Positions 1 to 12,905 of a stretch of DNA of 64,000 nt are shown piece by piece. The DNA comes from Rhopalosiphum padi (lineage: Eukaryota > Arthropoda > Insecta > Hemiptera > Aphididae). The notes under the pieces were generated by a model. The model saw only the letters and a program-made list of their open reading frames with translations. It did not search any database and was not told where the DNA came from. The position numbers and the translations under genes were made by a program. The stretch lies in assembly GCF_020882245.1 (NCBI RefSeq), contig NC_083600.1, positions 7,006,001 to 7,070,000 of the forward strand, written 5' to 3'. Within the stretch, counting starts at the first letter, position 1, and each line of letters begins with the position of its first letter.

Positions 1-65
1 AAGTATAGTAAAGTGTTTAATCTGTTATAGATAAAAAATTTATAATTTATCAAGAGAACATCAAA

Positions 66-125
66 TACCATTAGCGTATTTAGGCCAGAGCCAGAAGGCC
101 TCCAAAGAAATGTACAAAAGTTAGG
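66..125 (+). repeat. Dispersed repeat, copy 1 (hAT-like end)
   Basis: The stretch contains GTATTTAGGCCAGAGCC, then AGAAGGCCTCCA, then GTACAAAAGTTAG. The same word order recurs in the same orientation at about 518-575 (GTATTTAGGACAGTGCC, AGGAGGCCCCC, GTACAAGTTAG). The start resembles the GTGGCGTA...TAGG ends of many hAT-superfamily DNA transposons, but that link is inferred from memory of such ends. No partner inverted end was found for this copy. Confidence 0.5.
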
Positions 126-517
126 TGGTGGGGAGAGGTGGACTTTTATATCATTGCATTAAAAAAAATATATTTTCTTAACATTTTTTTTTTAATTTCA
201 ATTATATTTATATTAAAAATAATTTGATTTAAAATACGAAGAAAATAAATAAATTTACAAAGATGGCTTTATCATTATACATACGTAATTTATTTTTCAA
301 ACATACAGTTAGTCGTGAAAATAAATAAGCGATAATGTAGCTATGATCGTAGCTTGTTTGTGATAATTACAGTACACTTATTCTAAGAAATTCTATTCTA
401 AGCCATTACATTTCAGTTGTATTGATGAAAACATACAAGTTTAAGAACGTCGTCATCTCTTTACATACATATTATAAGTTATTATTTATATTTACATTTA
501 CATAAATTATATTAATA

Positions 518-829
518 TAGTAACGTATTTAGGACAGTGCCTCAGGAGGCCCCCATAGGTACGTACAAGTTAGAGCGAAACAATACTTTTATCATGATAA
601 TAATAAAAAACCACTGGGAAATCATTTTTTTATTTTTTAATCAAAAAAAGTCTCAAAAAGATTATTTTTAAGTATTCAATGTTAATGTTTCATATAAATT
701 TATTCGTATGAAAACAATTATTTAATAATAATAATTTTTTTTTTTTTATTAGTTTCTAGCATCATTATTTTATAATTAATTTCTGTGTTTAAAGGGCCGC
801 CACCTCCTATAGATCCTATAGAGCCACTA
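518..829 (+). mobile_element. Possible decayed hAT-like MITE, copy 2 of the repeat
   Basis: The left end reads TAGTAACGTATTTAGGA and is followed by a GC-rich AGGAGGCCCCC block. The right end, read on the minus strand from 829, begins TAGTGGCTCTATAGGA and is also followed by a GC-rich GGAGG...GGCCC block. The two ends are imperfect inverted repeats enclosing about 310 bp of A+T-rich filler, with no coding capacity. I could not find a convincing 8-bp target-site duplication, so the boundaries are approximate and the element class is inferred. Confidence 0.4.
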
Positions 830-839
830 AGTTTCATGT

Positions 840-2379
840 TATGCCATATAAAATACAATAGGTAAATAATAAAAAGTTTTCACAAGTAAATATTCAAAAG
901 TCAATATTATATGATGTGTACATTTATCACAATATAAACCCATTTTTAATTTTAAAAAAAAATTAATTTAAAATTAATAATAAATCATCACGCAATGTTA
1001 ACCTTTGTGATAATATTGTGTTTAAATATGATTTCAAAAAAAGGGAACTCGGTAAAAATAAAACAATAAACAGTATGTTTCATATTTATAATTTGTTAAA
1101 AACAATATGTTAAAAAAAAGTTATTATTAACGCCAGCGAATTTGTTTTTATTTTGTCATAACCCATGCACCCATACGAATTATTACTAACTACCAAACGC
1201 ATATTTATTCTTCGATGAGTTTTTGCTCCCGACTTTGTATTGTTATTTACATTTAAAACATAAAAAGAGAGACAAAAGTCATAAATAATTGAAAGCCAGC
1301 TCTTAAATTAAAAAAAAAAAAACTATTGTTTGGTGGTTTTTAATACATAAATCCCTATCATATGACATAACTACATACAAAATCATTATGTATCTAAAAA
1401 AATATATAAAATATAAAAAAAATCGTTGTATAATTGCATTTAAATTATACCGTACTAATAAAAATTAGTCAATACTTAATACAAAGTAATTAATTTTTAT
1501 ATTTAATATAATATAATAGGTGGACGCAAGTATTTAATTCAATGCAATCATGTAACATACTTATTATTTTGATAATACTATTATTTTCTAACTCTAATTC
1601 AATTTTTAATCCTTTATTTATGAAAAAACCAATAACTAAGTATTACAATAACCACATATTATTATATAGGCATACATTATGACTTGAACACGCATTTAAA
1701 TAGCAACCAACCAATGGTAACACTTTATAAGAAAATTTGAATAGGATTGATTGATAGAATTTATTCATAGATGAATGAAAAAAAGTTATTAATCATAATA
1801 GTATACAATAAATTGTAAGTTTGCATACGATATCAGAAGAACAACAACTATATAGTTAGACGGATACTTTTATTAATACTGAATAAATTGTATTTTGTAC
1901 AATAATATTATAACAAATTTATTATTAATTTAATTCATAATGTAAGTAATATATGCTTCTAAAATACGTAAAATGCATTATCCTATTAATTTGATGTAAC
2001 GTAACACTTTTCAGCACCGTCGTACAATAGCAATTAAAAAGATAACATGTCATAAATTGTCATGATGATATAATATTTCAAAAGTAAGTAACACGTCATA
2101 GTATGTAATTTTATCATTTAGAAATCTGTTGGTGACATTAGGCGTTCTTAATCTCATTAAATACTATATTTCACAGCCTATTCAAAGATTTTTCGATTGT
2201 TATTGCTGTAGTATAACTACAGAATCATTAGACGGAAAATTAAAAATCAAGATATTATAACGTATAAAGTCTAAAATTGAAAATCGTTAGCATAGGGATT
2301 AATTCAAAGTCATGCCGTTGATATATATATATACCACTGATAGAATGATAGAAGACTTACTGGGCAGTTTAATGAGAAT
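840..2379. other. A+T-rich non-coding DNA
   Basis: Low-complexity A+T-rich sequence with poly-A/T runs and frequent stops in all six frames. No gene, RNA or repeat family was recognised. Confidence 0.6.
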
Positions 2380-2600
2380 GATGTGGACCTAGACAGTTTA
2401 AGCCTATACGAGACGCATTTAGTACAGTTAACGGCAGGCGTTGTTATTACGTCATATTGTCATTATTATAAATTTTCACAACGGACCTTCTACGCCGGAA
2501 TGTAGCGATATTGCCTATTCAGTACCCCGCGCTAACCACGACGACGGACGGTGGCAACTCCGTATTATTCGTACGCGGTGACTGTAAATAAATAGTTTGA
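2380..2600. other. GC-richer island A (candidate conserved element)
   Basis: Composition changes sharply from A+T-rich background to a complex, CpG-containing stretch (for example ACGACGACGGACGGTGGC near 2537). It contains a CRE-like TTACGTCA. A plus-strand frame is open from 2472 to the stop at 2589-2591 (39 codons, with residues such as PIQYPALTTTTDGG), but it has no start in good context, no convincing splice sites and no family match. A regulatory element or a small exon are both possible; I lean to regulatory because of the short frame. Confidence 0.35.
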
Positions 2601-5600
2601 TCTATTTCACAGCGTCTATAGTCAACACCAATTCTTATGTTATTATCTGTGTACGATATTCTATCGCACTGATCGTGTACCGTATACATCTATATCATAT
2701 TATAGTTGTATTTATTATTAAGTCTATGAATAAAAAATGAAAGAGTTGCCATTATCAAACATGACTGTGTTACAAAACGGGCCCCGTTTAATCGATATAA
2801 TGGTGATACAAAAACACTGTGGATTAAATTATTTTTTTACGCATGAATAAAACTTTTATTGTTTTTTTTCTTATTTTCGTTCCAAGTTGACAAAGACGAT
2901 TTCCGTCAAGGTGAAACTTACTTATTTTATAGCGTATACAAAGACATTTAAATTAGTGTAATCTCCTTGTATAATTCATGAATCTATTATTAACTGGCTT
3001 ACCAATAAAAAGGTTATTTGATTATATTTTACTATTTTAGAATCAATTTAATTCGTAATGGTCTCTAATGAAATTTTAAAAGTTTTCAAATTCATTAAAA
3101 TTTAGTAAATTTTAAACGAAAATAAAATTACTTTTAGTGCATTAAAATACAACAAAAATAGATACATTTTTAAAAAAAAAACTAAAACGAACTCGAAATT
3201 GGTTTATTAACAAAGTTATCATATTATTAAAGTACAAAATATTTATTTACAAAAGTAGTTTTCGCTCAATAAATGCAATTAATTTATTTACATATACTTC
3301 ACATTTATAGAATTAGTAAACAACTATGAAAAACATTGTTTGGCCTACGCTAAAAGTTAAAAACAAATAAAAATCTCAAAATAACTTACGTTTGTTAAAA
3401 TAAATCATCATTTTTAATAAAAAAAAATCTCAAAGTACAATAAAGAAGATCAATGTTGCATGTTGCAATGTGTTAAGTTATTAATTAAAAAATATATATA
3501 TATTTTTATGACATATTATTTTGAGCACTTTATTAGTATATTACTCTTGATCTATTTCGATTTATTTATATAATATATTTATACATTTTTTCTATAACTA
3601 TGAAATCAATTTCTCATAATATTTCATAATCATTCCCTCTGAACATTATTTTTCACACTTACTTAAATAATAATACTTAAATATTTTGAGATTAAACTAT
3701 ATTTAAATTTACTGCAACACATTATATGTCTTAATATTTTTAAAACTTTTAAAAAAAAAAATCATTTGAAATACATTTTATATAAAATTCGATTTTTAAA
3801 ATCATCTAATTTATATCCAATATGATTTTTTTTTTTATCAAATATTAATTAAAAATTCATTTGTTTGGTTTTTGTTATAACCGATAAGAAATGAGTATTA
3901 AAATAATAATTTATGGGTTATCATTAAATTCTACTTTATTAAATACATTATAGCACTAACAAATATATTAATGACATTACAAACAAATTACAACTTACTA
4001 CAACCGAAAATTATAAGATTCATAAATTCTCGAACGAATAAATTAAAAGTTACAATTCAATTTATCACTTATATTTTATATAACGGGGTATTGAATGAAT
4101 AATAATAAGATTATACAATCAATTCATCGATATTATAAGCTTCATCAAAATTATTGATAAAACGAGTATAGATATTATTATTTTTATTATAACAGTATCA
4201 TTTTAGATTATTAAATTGATACTAAACATAATTCATATTTTTATTACTTTTAGAATTTAAAATTAACAATACCTACATAATTTAATACACGTAAATAATT
4301 AACGTGCTTTATGTCAAACGAACATTTCTTTTTAAGAAAAAAACCTATTTAATAATTACGAATTTTCCAAATATTTTTTTTACTTTCAAAATTAAACAGC
4401 TTGGTAATTTTTCTTAGTTTGAACATTTAATATTAAACTATTTAATTTATCTGATTTTTGATAATACCAAACCACTATAAATTAATGAAAATGGTAGATT
4501 TGTATGAATTGTGTAATTTAATATTTAATGAATACGTAAAAACTTTCCTTTATAATACATTAAGCATTTAGTCAATTAATAATAAAAGATAAAATTGGAG
4601 TCTTTAAAATGCATTGATATAACTCTAAATAATAATAAAATTGTAAATCAAAAATATCATAATTTTTATGTTTCTATTATTATTATTTTTTAGCAAAATA
4701 GTTTGTTCAAAACAAAAATGTTGTTATTTAACGAATATCAAAATTCATAACTTGAATAAAAAGTTTAGTAAAAAAAAACCCGACTTCTAGACTTAATATA
4801 ACCTAACGTATTAGTCCACGCCTTGCGTATATTTTTTTAAATTGGTAACATTGGATGAAAAGCATGAACCGTAGACTATAAATTGTGTAAAAAATTAAAA
4901 ATACTCAGAAATATGTAAGTAATGAAAAATATATCATGACAATATGGCCACCTGGTCCAAGAATCCATGATACGTTTCTTATACATATAACGGTAATACA
5001 GAAAGCTTGGGTAGTATCAATTATACTTTTATAAATAAGTTACGACATTTTATTATTTTTATTATTATTATTATTATTGTTATAAGTCATTCATTTTTAA
5101 CTGGTGACAAATTTCTAAATTAAATCAGATTTGTTCATTTTAAAAAAAAGTCCTATATTTTCCAATAATAGAATTATTATTTTATTTAAGTGACCTATAA
5201 TCACTTATTGTGATCAAAATAAAATACATTTTAATTGATATCACTGATTTTTACGATTACCTACTATATTAACATAAATAGTTATAATAATTTTTAATGT
5301 ATGAGTAGAATGTTTAAATAAAATAAAACGTAAACATAATAACATATTTTATATATTTGATTAAACTTTAATTTTATTTTCATACTCAAGTATAAGTTTT
5401 ATGTACATATTATGTAAACGCGGATTTTTTTTTTATTTACTCCTACAACTCTTTTATTGTCCTTGTCCTATTTATAATACGTTACACATTTTATATTTTA
5501 TATTATAAATTAGAGTGCTATATATTTCATTTTATAAATATAACATCTAAATATTGAGTATAACGAAGCTCATTTATCAGATTATTATTTTTTTTTTTTT

Positions 5601-7410
5601 ATAGTTTCAGTAAATTGTAATATATAAAAGACATCAATATCAACTAAAGTAAGTGTTCCATATAAAGTACAGGCCTAAGTTTATTTCATAATTTCTCTTG
5701 TTTCAAAGGATTTCTAAGACCTGCAGTAATAATATCGTATCAAAAAAGAAAAAAGATAGAATATTACATTCTGTGCTAGGTATAGATAATTTAAATTATA
5801 AAAAAATGTTTACAAAATAATATATTTAAAATGTCTATATAATATTTGTTATAAAATACTAGGATTAAAAATCTATGAAAATGTTTAATAATTTGAGTAT
5901 ACCTAACATTTATTTTTATTTTATATAAATATTTAAACTCTTTTGAAAATAACATATTATATTATATAACGATTTATTTCATTTCTAAGAATAAATGTAA
6001 TTGTTGTATTGACTTTATGTATTTTTTTACCTTTGTCTAGAATAATAAAAAATGAAATAAAACGATTCCAATACAACACTTTGAAGAAAGTAAATTATAA
6101 TTACTGTAAATAGAAAGTTAATATTAAAACTATCTTATTTAAAAACTTTAAAATGTATGATATTGGTCTTATCTTTTTTATTAGAGTTAAAAAGTCTTTT
6201 AGAGATTGATGAAAAATGTTTCTGCTCAAATAGGTTTGAATAAAACAAGAAAAACGGATACGCTATAAAATGTATGTTGTTTGTTATATATAAATATATG
6301 TACCAGAAATACTGTTAGGATTTAGATACCTTCTTATATTTTTTTGTTAAATGTATACAATAAATAACATTTTTTATAAGGATATTGACGTAAATGATAT
6401 AAGATAATATTCATATTTAACATACATTTTAAGATATTATGGACCATTTAATTGGGGAAAAAAGCTCTATTTAATATTTATTGAATATAAGTTGAAAAGG
6501 TATTTTAAGATACGTCATCATTGTTGACTCACATTATTTGATTTAGGTTCTTAGATATTAAAATATTAAATAAAATATGAATTTTTACTTTTTTACTTTG
6601 TATTGACATCGAAATTCGTCTAGAAGAATAACGAAATAGTTCTTGCATACATTTAACGTAAAAAACCTTATTTTAATTTATTCTTGTTTTTAATTAAGTA
6701 AGTATACAACTATGAGCTTCAACTTTATTCCAACTAATGATTTAATTTTGTTGGTGAAGCGACAACAATAATAGTACATAATAATAATAATCTTACGTAT
6801 TGAGTAGAATTTGTTTATAAAACTTAAAATAAAATTAGAACAGATGATATATTATTATAATATTTAAAAACAGTATTTTATTTAAATTATAATATCTGAA
6901 ACAATAATTTATATAATTATAAAAAATGCTTAACTAAAAAAAAAATAATGCTAATAAATGCTTATATAAGGATTTTTTTCATTTACAAATGTATTTAATA
7001 ATTTCTAATAGACTTTAATAATATGATTAAATGTTTATTAGACAAAAAAACTGATAACTGTAAGTTCCTTTAAAGATTCGAAAAAACAAGTTTAATTGCT
7101 ATATTATATTATAAACTTGTAAGTAACAGGGGCAGTTTACATCCCTTCAAATTCTATAGTTGTGTTAGACATATAATTTTCTTTGATCATATATTTTAAT
7201 CTCTATAGTTCATTATATTTTTTTTTCTTACTATTAAACTTAATTATTATTTTTAACAATTACTAATTAGCCGTCAAATATTTATATGCTACAGGATATT
7301 ATATTAATATTGATAGTACAAATTCAAAATATTTTCACTAATTTTACAAAATTATAAATCTTCAAGATTGCTAAATCTATAAGTTTAAAATATTATTGAA
7401 ATTTATATTA
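2601..7410. other. A+T-rich non-coding DNA
   Basis: About 4.8 kb without a supported gene. It holds poly-A/T runs and an (ATT)n microsatellite at 5061-5078. Nothing else was recognised. Confidence 0.6.
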
Positions 7411-7869
7411 CAGTCGATTCCGCTTAATAGAGACACCGGGTAATAATGACAACCGCTTATTAGGGATAATTCTTCAATTACAAAAACAAATGTATACTTG
7501 TAGGGTAAACGTTCACTGCTTATCTGGGCCATGAATCCGGATAATTGGAACATTTTTATCGAGTATATTAATAGATCAATAGTTTGACAATCGCGACCGT
7601 CTTGCATAATTGATCATTAGATTAAATTTTATCTTATCGTTTATTCAAATGTGATATACATGATAATGTAATATCATGTTTTTCTTTTTGTACTATCAAT
7701 TAATTTCTATAATAGTTTGTAATTTGTAATATTAAAAATATATTAAAAAAAAAATCAGTTTTTCAACAAATTTATATGTTTGTTTTTGTATTTCGGATTA
7801 TTGGGACAACCGCTTTATTGGGACAAAATAACACGCAACTGATGTGTCCCAATAAAGCGGAATTGACTG
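7411..7869. mobile_element. Non-autonomous pogo/Tigger-type MITE
   Basis: The left end is CAGTCGATTCCGCTTAATAG at 7411, and the minus strand from 7869 starts CAGTCAATTCCGCTTTATTG, giving long terminal inverted repeats. Similarity extends inward about 90 bp to a shared ACAAAAACAAA block (7480-7490 and its complement near 7781-7790). TA flanks both ends (7409-7410 and 7870-7871), the target duplication expected for IS630/Tc1/mariner/pogo elements. Each arm carries two copies of a CCGCTTWATWGGG-like subrepeat, probable transposase-binding sites. The 459-bp length and absence of a transposase make it a MITE. The minus-strand open frame 7377-7607 is a by-product of this element, not a gene. Confidence 0.85.
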
Positions 7870-7895
7870 TATTTACAAACTACATATACCCTAAC

Positions 7896-8119
7896 CAGGG
7901 GTGGCCAAACTTTTTTTTGGTCACAATCTACTAAAAATATACAATATACTTCACCTATGAGGATCGACTTCCATAAAAAAAAATGTTTATTATTGAATAA
8001 CTATAATTACTTAGAAACATACTTGCATAGTGTATATAAACATACAACAAGTATTATAAACTAAATTCTAAAATGATCGAATTTGAAATTGTCCGCGATC
8101 GACCGTTTGGCCACCCCTG
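7896..8119. mobile_element. Non-autonomous hAT-type MITE
   Basis: A perfect 15-bp terminal inverted repeat, CAGGGGTGGCCAAAC, occurs at 7896-7910 and as its complement GTTTGGCCACCCCTG at 8105-8119. Ends of the form CAGGGGTGGCC are characteristic of hAT-superfamily elements. GATCGAC also recurs near both ends (about 7962 and 8098). The 8-bp flanks (ACCCTAAC and CTCAACAC) match poorly, so the target duplication has decayed or the insertion is old. There is no transposase. It lies only 26 bp from the end of the pogo-type MITE. Confidence 0.8.
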
Positions 8120-8439
8120 CTCAACACCCATACACTTATTATTAGTACATTTTAGTAGTAGAAGGATATCATCTCTTCTCTCACAATGTTTTTGACACAA
8201 TAAGAAAAATATTTATTATAAATCACCTACAAATATTAATATTATGTAAATAAATTGACCACTGATATTACTCATTTAATAATTGTAATATTTTTTAATT
8301 GAATATAATTTTAAATTACAAGTTATAACAAGTAACTATCTTATAAGGTTGTTAACGAAAACGTAAAAAATCGGCATTTAACTATTATCCGTACAATCTT
8401 TCATTCTTGAGTATAAATGAAAAACTACATTCTATTATT

Positions 8440-8820
8440 AGAACGCTGTGCAGTGGGCGTATAATAAAACGAAAGGTACAGAGATAAGTTAATTGTCATG
8501 GGACGTTGTTGGTCCTATTTTATTCAAGTCATTGGTATTCACGAGTTGTATTTTTTTTTTTTTTCTGAACTCAAAGTATGAATGCATAATAATACAATAC
8601 GACGCTTCCTTTACGAGTGTCTATTCGAAAAAGGATTTCTAAGGCACAATAGTTGAGATACGTTATTGTTTACTTTATCACTATCCAATACCCTATCATA
8701 TTTTGGAAGAACTGCGTGTTTTCACCAGTATGAATCTCAGTCAGTTTGTTCATATGATGATTTAAATGAATCGCAAACCCGTTGTCCGAATTTTTTGTGA
8801 ACTTTTTCAATTAAACCTCT
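8440..8820. other. Moderately GC-richer complex stretch
   Basis: More complex than its surroundings, with words such as GTGGGCG near 8456 and GATAAG near 8482, and no usable open frame. It could be a weak regulatory element; nothing more specific can be said. Confidence 0.25.
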
Positions 8821-8833
8821 TGGAACTAAATTC

Positions 8834-8860
8834 GTATATATATATATATTATATATATTA
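8834..8860. repeat. (TA)n microsatellite
   Basis: Nearly pure alternating TA, interrupted once. Confidence 0.8.
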
Positions 8861-8917
8861 CGCAATCTTGACTGAGGTGCAAACGGTTATCTTGTGCTCA
8901 TAAATCAAGAGGTGGTA

Positions 8918-9000
8918 TGTTTGTGTGCGTGTGCGTGTTCACGTGTGTGTGCGTGTTCACGTGTGTGTGTTTGTGTGTATGTGTGTGTATATATGTATGC
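8918..9000. repeat. (GT)n microsatellite with an 18-bp tandem unit
   Basis: A GT-rich simple repeat about 80 bp long. Inside it an exact 18-bp unit (GTGCGTGTTCACGTGTGT) occurs twice in tandem, at 8931-8948 and 8949-8966. The apparent minus-strand open frame here, rich in Thr and His, is a translation of the repeat. Confidence 0.9.
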
Positions 9001-9123
9001 AGGTATATAAATTAACACTATACATGAAATGGACCAAAAATTATAAAGAATGTTGTTTTCTAATTTAACAATTTTTAAGCAAAATTGTTTGTTCAGTAAA
9101 ATAATAAAATAATCTCTGCACAA

Positions 9124-9984
9124 TATAACTTAACAGGTTGATTTACCAAGCGTACTCACCACAATGTTTTCCTTTAATGACAAATTTATACAAACTCAAA
9201 TTTCTGATTATAAATAGCTACTTAAAGACTATGTTTTCAAATAATAATATTTTCATACTATTTAATAGAAGTGATGCAAACGATTTTTAAAATCAGAACC
9301 AATATTTTCTTCTTCTATAAATTGTTAAATAAGTTATGTCTTTGAAAATTATAATGTATTGAAATCAAAATTCGAACAAATAGTTTCTAAATTATTAAAT
9401 TGAACATACTAATAATAAAAACAATGAGTAGATAATTAATATTAATTAGGAACTACTATAATTTCAAATAATTAAAGACTTCATATCTTCAAAATCTATT
9501 ATCAATGACCCATTAAACCCTAGCACACACAGTTAAACAACTTAAAAACTGCTTATTTAAATCTTAATATAGATAAATCAACATTATTGAAAAACCATTT
9601 GCTTACCGATTAACACGAAAAAAGTGTGATTGGAAAAAAAAAATTGATATTTCCACAGAATGTTACTTAAATATCACACCATATCTGAATATTTTATGTG
9701 CTGTCCTTTTAAAAAACAATTCCAAAATTCACAAATTGAATAAATATATTATTAAAAGAATAAATGAAGGTAATCATTAATGAATCACCGCCTAAATAGA
9801 ACAATGTCTCAATAGTCAATAAATTATTTAACATAATGTTCCTCGCATCTTACAGAATGATCGTTCAGTAGTACACCAATGATAACTATATAAATTAATT
9901 TAAAACTACTGATTTTTTGTATATATTATTATAAACAAACATACATTTGTTTTCACTTACGTTTAATCGATACACTTAAATCTA
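9124..9984. other. A+T-rich non-coding DNA
   Basis: No open frame, RNA or repeat was recognised. Confidence 0.6.
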
Positions 9985-10490
9985 AGCATTGGAACTTGAG
10001 CGATGTCGACACATGATTGATGACCAGATTTTTGCTCAGGAAAAATCTTCCATTACTATTTTAAGCGACCCCTGCCGTTCTCTGTCCATATATAATGCAC
10101 TGTTTCCATTTTGTAGGCTGTTTGTGTTAGGACTAAAAATTGGCTATTCAGGACAAATAAAACGCTCACTGCGAAACAGGCCGTGCTTACTGAATGGTAG
10201 AAGAAAAGGGTGATCGAAGTGGTGCTTTTAGGATTTAGACGCATTTGAAGGCTATTATCTCGAAAAAAAATATATGTTTGTAACCCACAAGTTATTAAGT
10301 CTTTATGTCCAAAGGACAAAAGGGATATATGTCGTTTTATCATATAAGGTCCGACAGCGTCAACCGTTGGATAGGGAAATCCCATTTGATTGCTGATCGA
10401 GTCAAACGTATCATTGTACGTGCTCAACGTTTTGATTGTGGAGTGTAGAACATAAAAACTTGATTTCGCGAATGTCATGGAAACTATAAC
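9985..10490. other. GC-richer island C with the window's longest open frame
   Basis: About 500 bp of complex sequence near 40% G+C in a much poorer background. A minus-strand frame runs from an ATG at 10478 to a TAG ending at 10056 (140 codons); a 74-codon plus-strand frame overlaps it. My hand count for the minus frame gives G+C at the third codon position slightly above the first and second, without the first-position excess usual in coding DNA. The product (start MTFAKSSFYVLHSTIK) matches no family I recognise and has only a weakly hydrophobic C-terminal half. A TGTCC-AAA-GGACA palindrome lies at 10306-10318. A regulatory element is at least as likely as an exon. Confidence 0.35.
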
Positions 10491-12599
10491 AATGGTATAG
10501 CCGTGTCTTATTACATTTTATATGATTCGATCACAACTTTTATATAAATATACAAATACTACTTTAATAACAATGCATATTATAGTTTTTAAGATGTTTA
10601 GGACTTTCGTAATAGGTGTTATTATATTATAATATTTTCATATTTTCATCACACATTTCAATAATTATATATAATACGTAAAGTGTACAAATTTTAAATC
10701 AAAATACTTTTATTCACTTTTTTTAGTAAATTCCTTTAAAATAATGTTAAAATAATGTTTATACAAGATAATCACATCGGAAATCAGACAATAAAGTGTA
10801 TAAAAAGTAAACTATATTATTAATAAATGAAATACTTCTCAATGTATACTTAAAAACAAGAATTTAAGGTTCATAATTCAAAAACTCAAGTCTTCGAGTG
10901 ATATTTAAATATCTCCAAAAAATTACATAATCCTGAAAAACATATTTTTTAAATTGAAAAAAAAGAAAAATATTAAGATACCTCTAATATAAATTAATTT
11001 TCTAATTTTAAAAATGTCCGCAATAAACAAAATTTAATTCTAATAAGTTATTCGGTTTCACTTTGTAGTCATGATTTAATATTGCTATTTATAACTAATA
11101 CAATTACAATAATTGACTATTATGAATTGTAAAATATAATTTAACAGTAAATAGGAAACAAGAACAAAAATCAAATACGCAAAAAAATATAATTATATTC
11201 TTTAGTACAGTGTTTATTAACCAGTGTGTTGCTGGATAAGTTCAAAAGTTTCTCGAAATGTAGTAAATGAAACGAAATGTACAAAAACTGTTAATATAAT
11301 TTATAAAAAATAATAGGAATTTGATACAATTTCTATAATAATTCAAAATAAGTTATCTATTAACCATTATTTACCTTTATTTTTTATGTTATATTATTTC
11401 TTTGTTATTTTTAGTTTTATATTACCAATTAAAATTAAATATTACCCAATATTCTTATTTTTTTATATTGCGTGTTTTGTAAAGTATGAAATATTTTAAT
11501 AGTGTGTCACTATAATACAAAAATAACATTTAAAAAATAATACGTTTAACTAAATTGTATCTAAATATAAATTAACCAAACATTATCTGTAAGAAGCTAT
11601 TACAGTAATACTTGAATTACATACATTAAATTAATTGTTAACCACAAGAGATATAACATTTATATGTATAATAATTGTATATAAAAATAGAAACCAATTA
11701 GTATTTTTAAATTTAATTTTTTTCTTTATACAACTAATGGTATTTCAATTTTAAGTAAAATCATAGTTGATAAAAATTTTCAAAAAGAAATTATCAAATT
11801 ATTAGAAAATCATAAGTTTACTCTAATAATCATTATTTATAAGTACTAACGTCAAAAGTGTGCAGTGAAGAAGAGTTTATTATGTATATTATGTATACGG
11901 GAGAAAGTTTGTCAATGTCACATAAAACTAAAAGCTTTCAAACGTAATCAAACGTGTTCTAGCATAAAATAAATATGTTTCATTAAAATAATCAGGTATC
12001 ACCTCTGTTTTCTTTTAATTTTTTAACAATATCGTTAATTTTACTATTCACTAAAATCGTATAAATTAAAACTTGATTTTGTACTAAAAAATGAATTGTA
12101 TCTTAAAAGTATGATAAGCATGAAAGTAAGACTGAAGGTACCTTTACCGAAGTTAGATAGATATGATAAGATAATTAAAATCTTTACCTAGTAGTCAAAC
12201 GTGGTAATTACGGTCAACGTCAACTTCTCTATAAATCTAACCTAACTAAGAATATCTATAAATAGATTTATATACATATACATAAATATAATCTTTAATT
12301 TATTATTCGTGATAAAATTTTAACTTTATTTATAAATAATTAATTTCTATCTACAATTTTGTTATACGAGTACATAGTTTTATAGCATTTTCACGGTATC
12401 TATTTAATATTTATATTGATGTTACATTAACAACTAACCATCATAGATAACATTGTATGAGTTAATTTTTTTTTTATGGAAAATTGTAATTTAACTAATG
12501 CCTCGTGTTAAACAAATATTTTGTCAAATTTATTATCGGTTAATATAATTATTAAAATAATTGTATTTATTTATAAACCTTAATACAATACCAAGCATG
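10491..12599. other. A+T-rich non-coding DNA
   Basis: About 2.1 kb with no supported gene, RNA or recognised repeat. Confidence 0.6.
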
Positions 12600-12905
12600 A
12601 TTTAATACAATCGCACTTGTATTAATGCACTCGTATTGTATAGCTGTCAACTGATAATTCAGCCGAAACAAATTGATTAAGAATGGTCGAAATAAATAGT
12701 CAAACCACCATTAGCACAAGAGCTTGACAGAAAATACCCATAAATAAAATGGGAAGGTGACAACTCGGGGTTTGAAGACAATTGCGGCTACTTTGAACAT
12801 TTCAGCCAGACGTTAATTATCGATTGTAAGATAATTTTGCGATTGGCCTCTTAGTAGGTGTACCGCAACGCTTATCGTCATGTACAGTGTACACGTAAGG
12901 TACGT
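12600..12905. promoter_or_regulatory. Candidate enhancer-like island D
   Basis: A compact complex island with no long open frame and dense transcription-factor-like words. These include TGACAG (Meis/Homothorax type) at 12725-12730, a CCCAT/ATGGG inverted repeat around AAATAAA at 12737-12753, and a homeodomain-like TTAATTATCGAT near 12813. Two TGTACA half-sites separated by one base lie at 12881-12893, followed by CGTAA. The motif assignments are inferences from known consensus sites; no function is shown by sequence alone. Confidence 0.35.

Noticed and set aside
7377..7607. 76-codon minus-strand open frame
   Set aside because: It is mostly the inverted-repeat arm of the pogo-type MITE read in translation; no transposase motif is present.
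8905..9123. 72-codon minus-strand frame rich in Thr-His repeats
   Set aside because: It is the GT microsatellite in translation.
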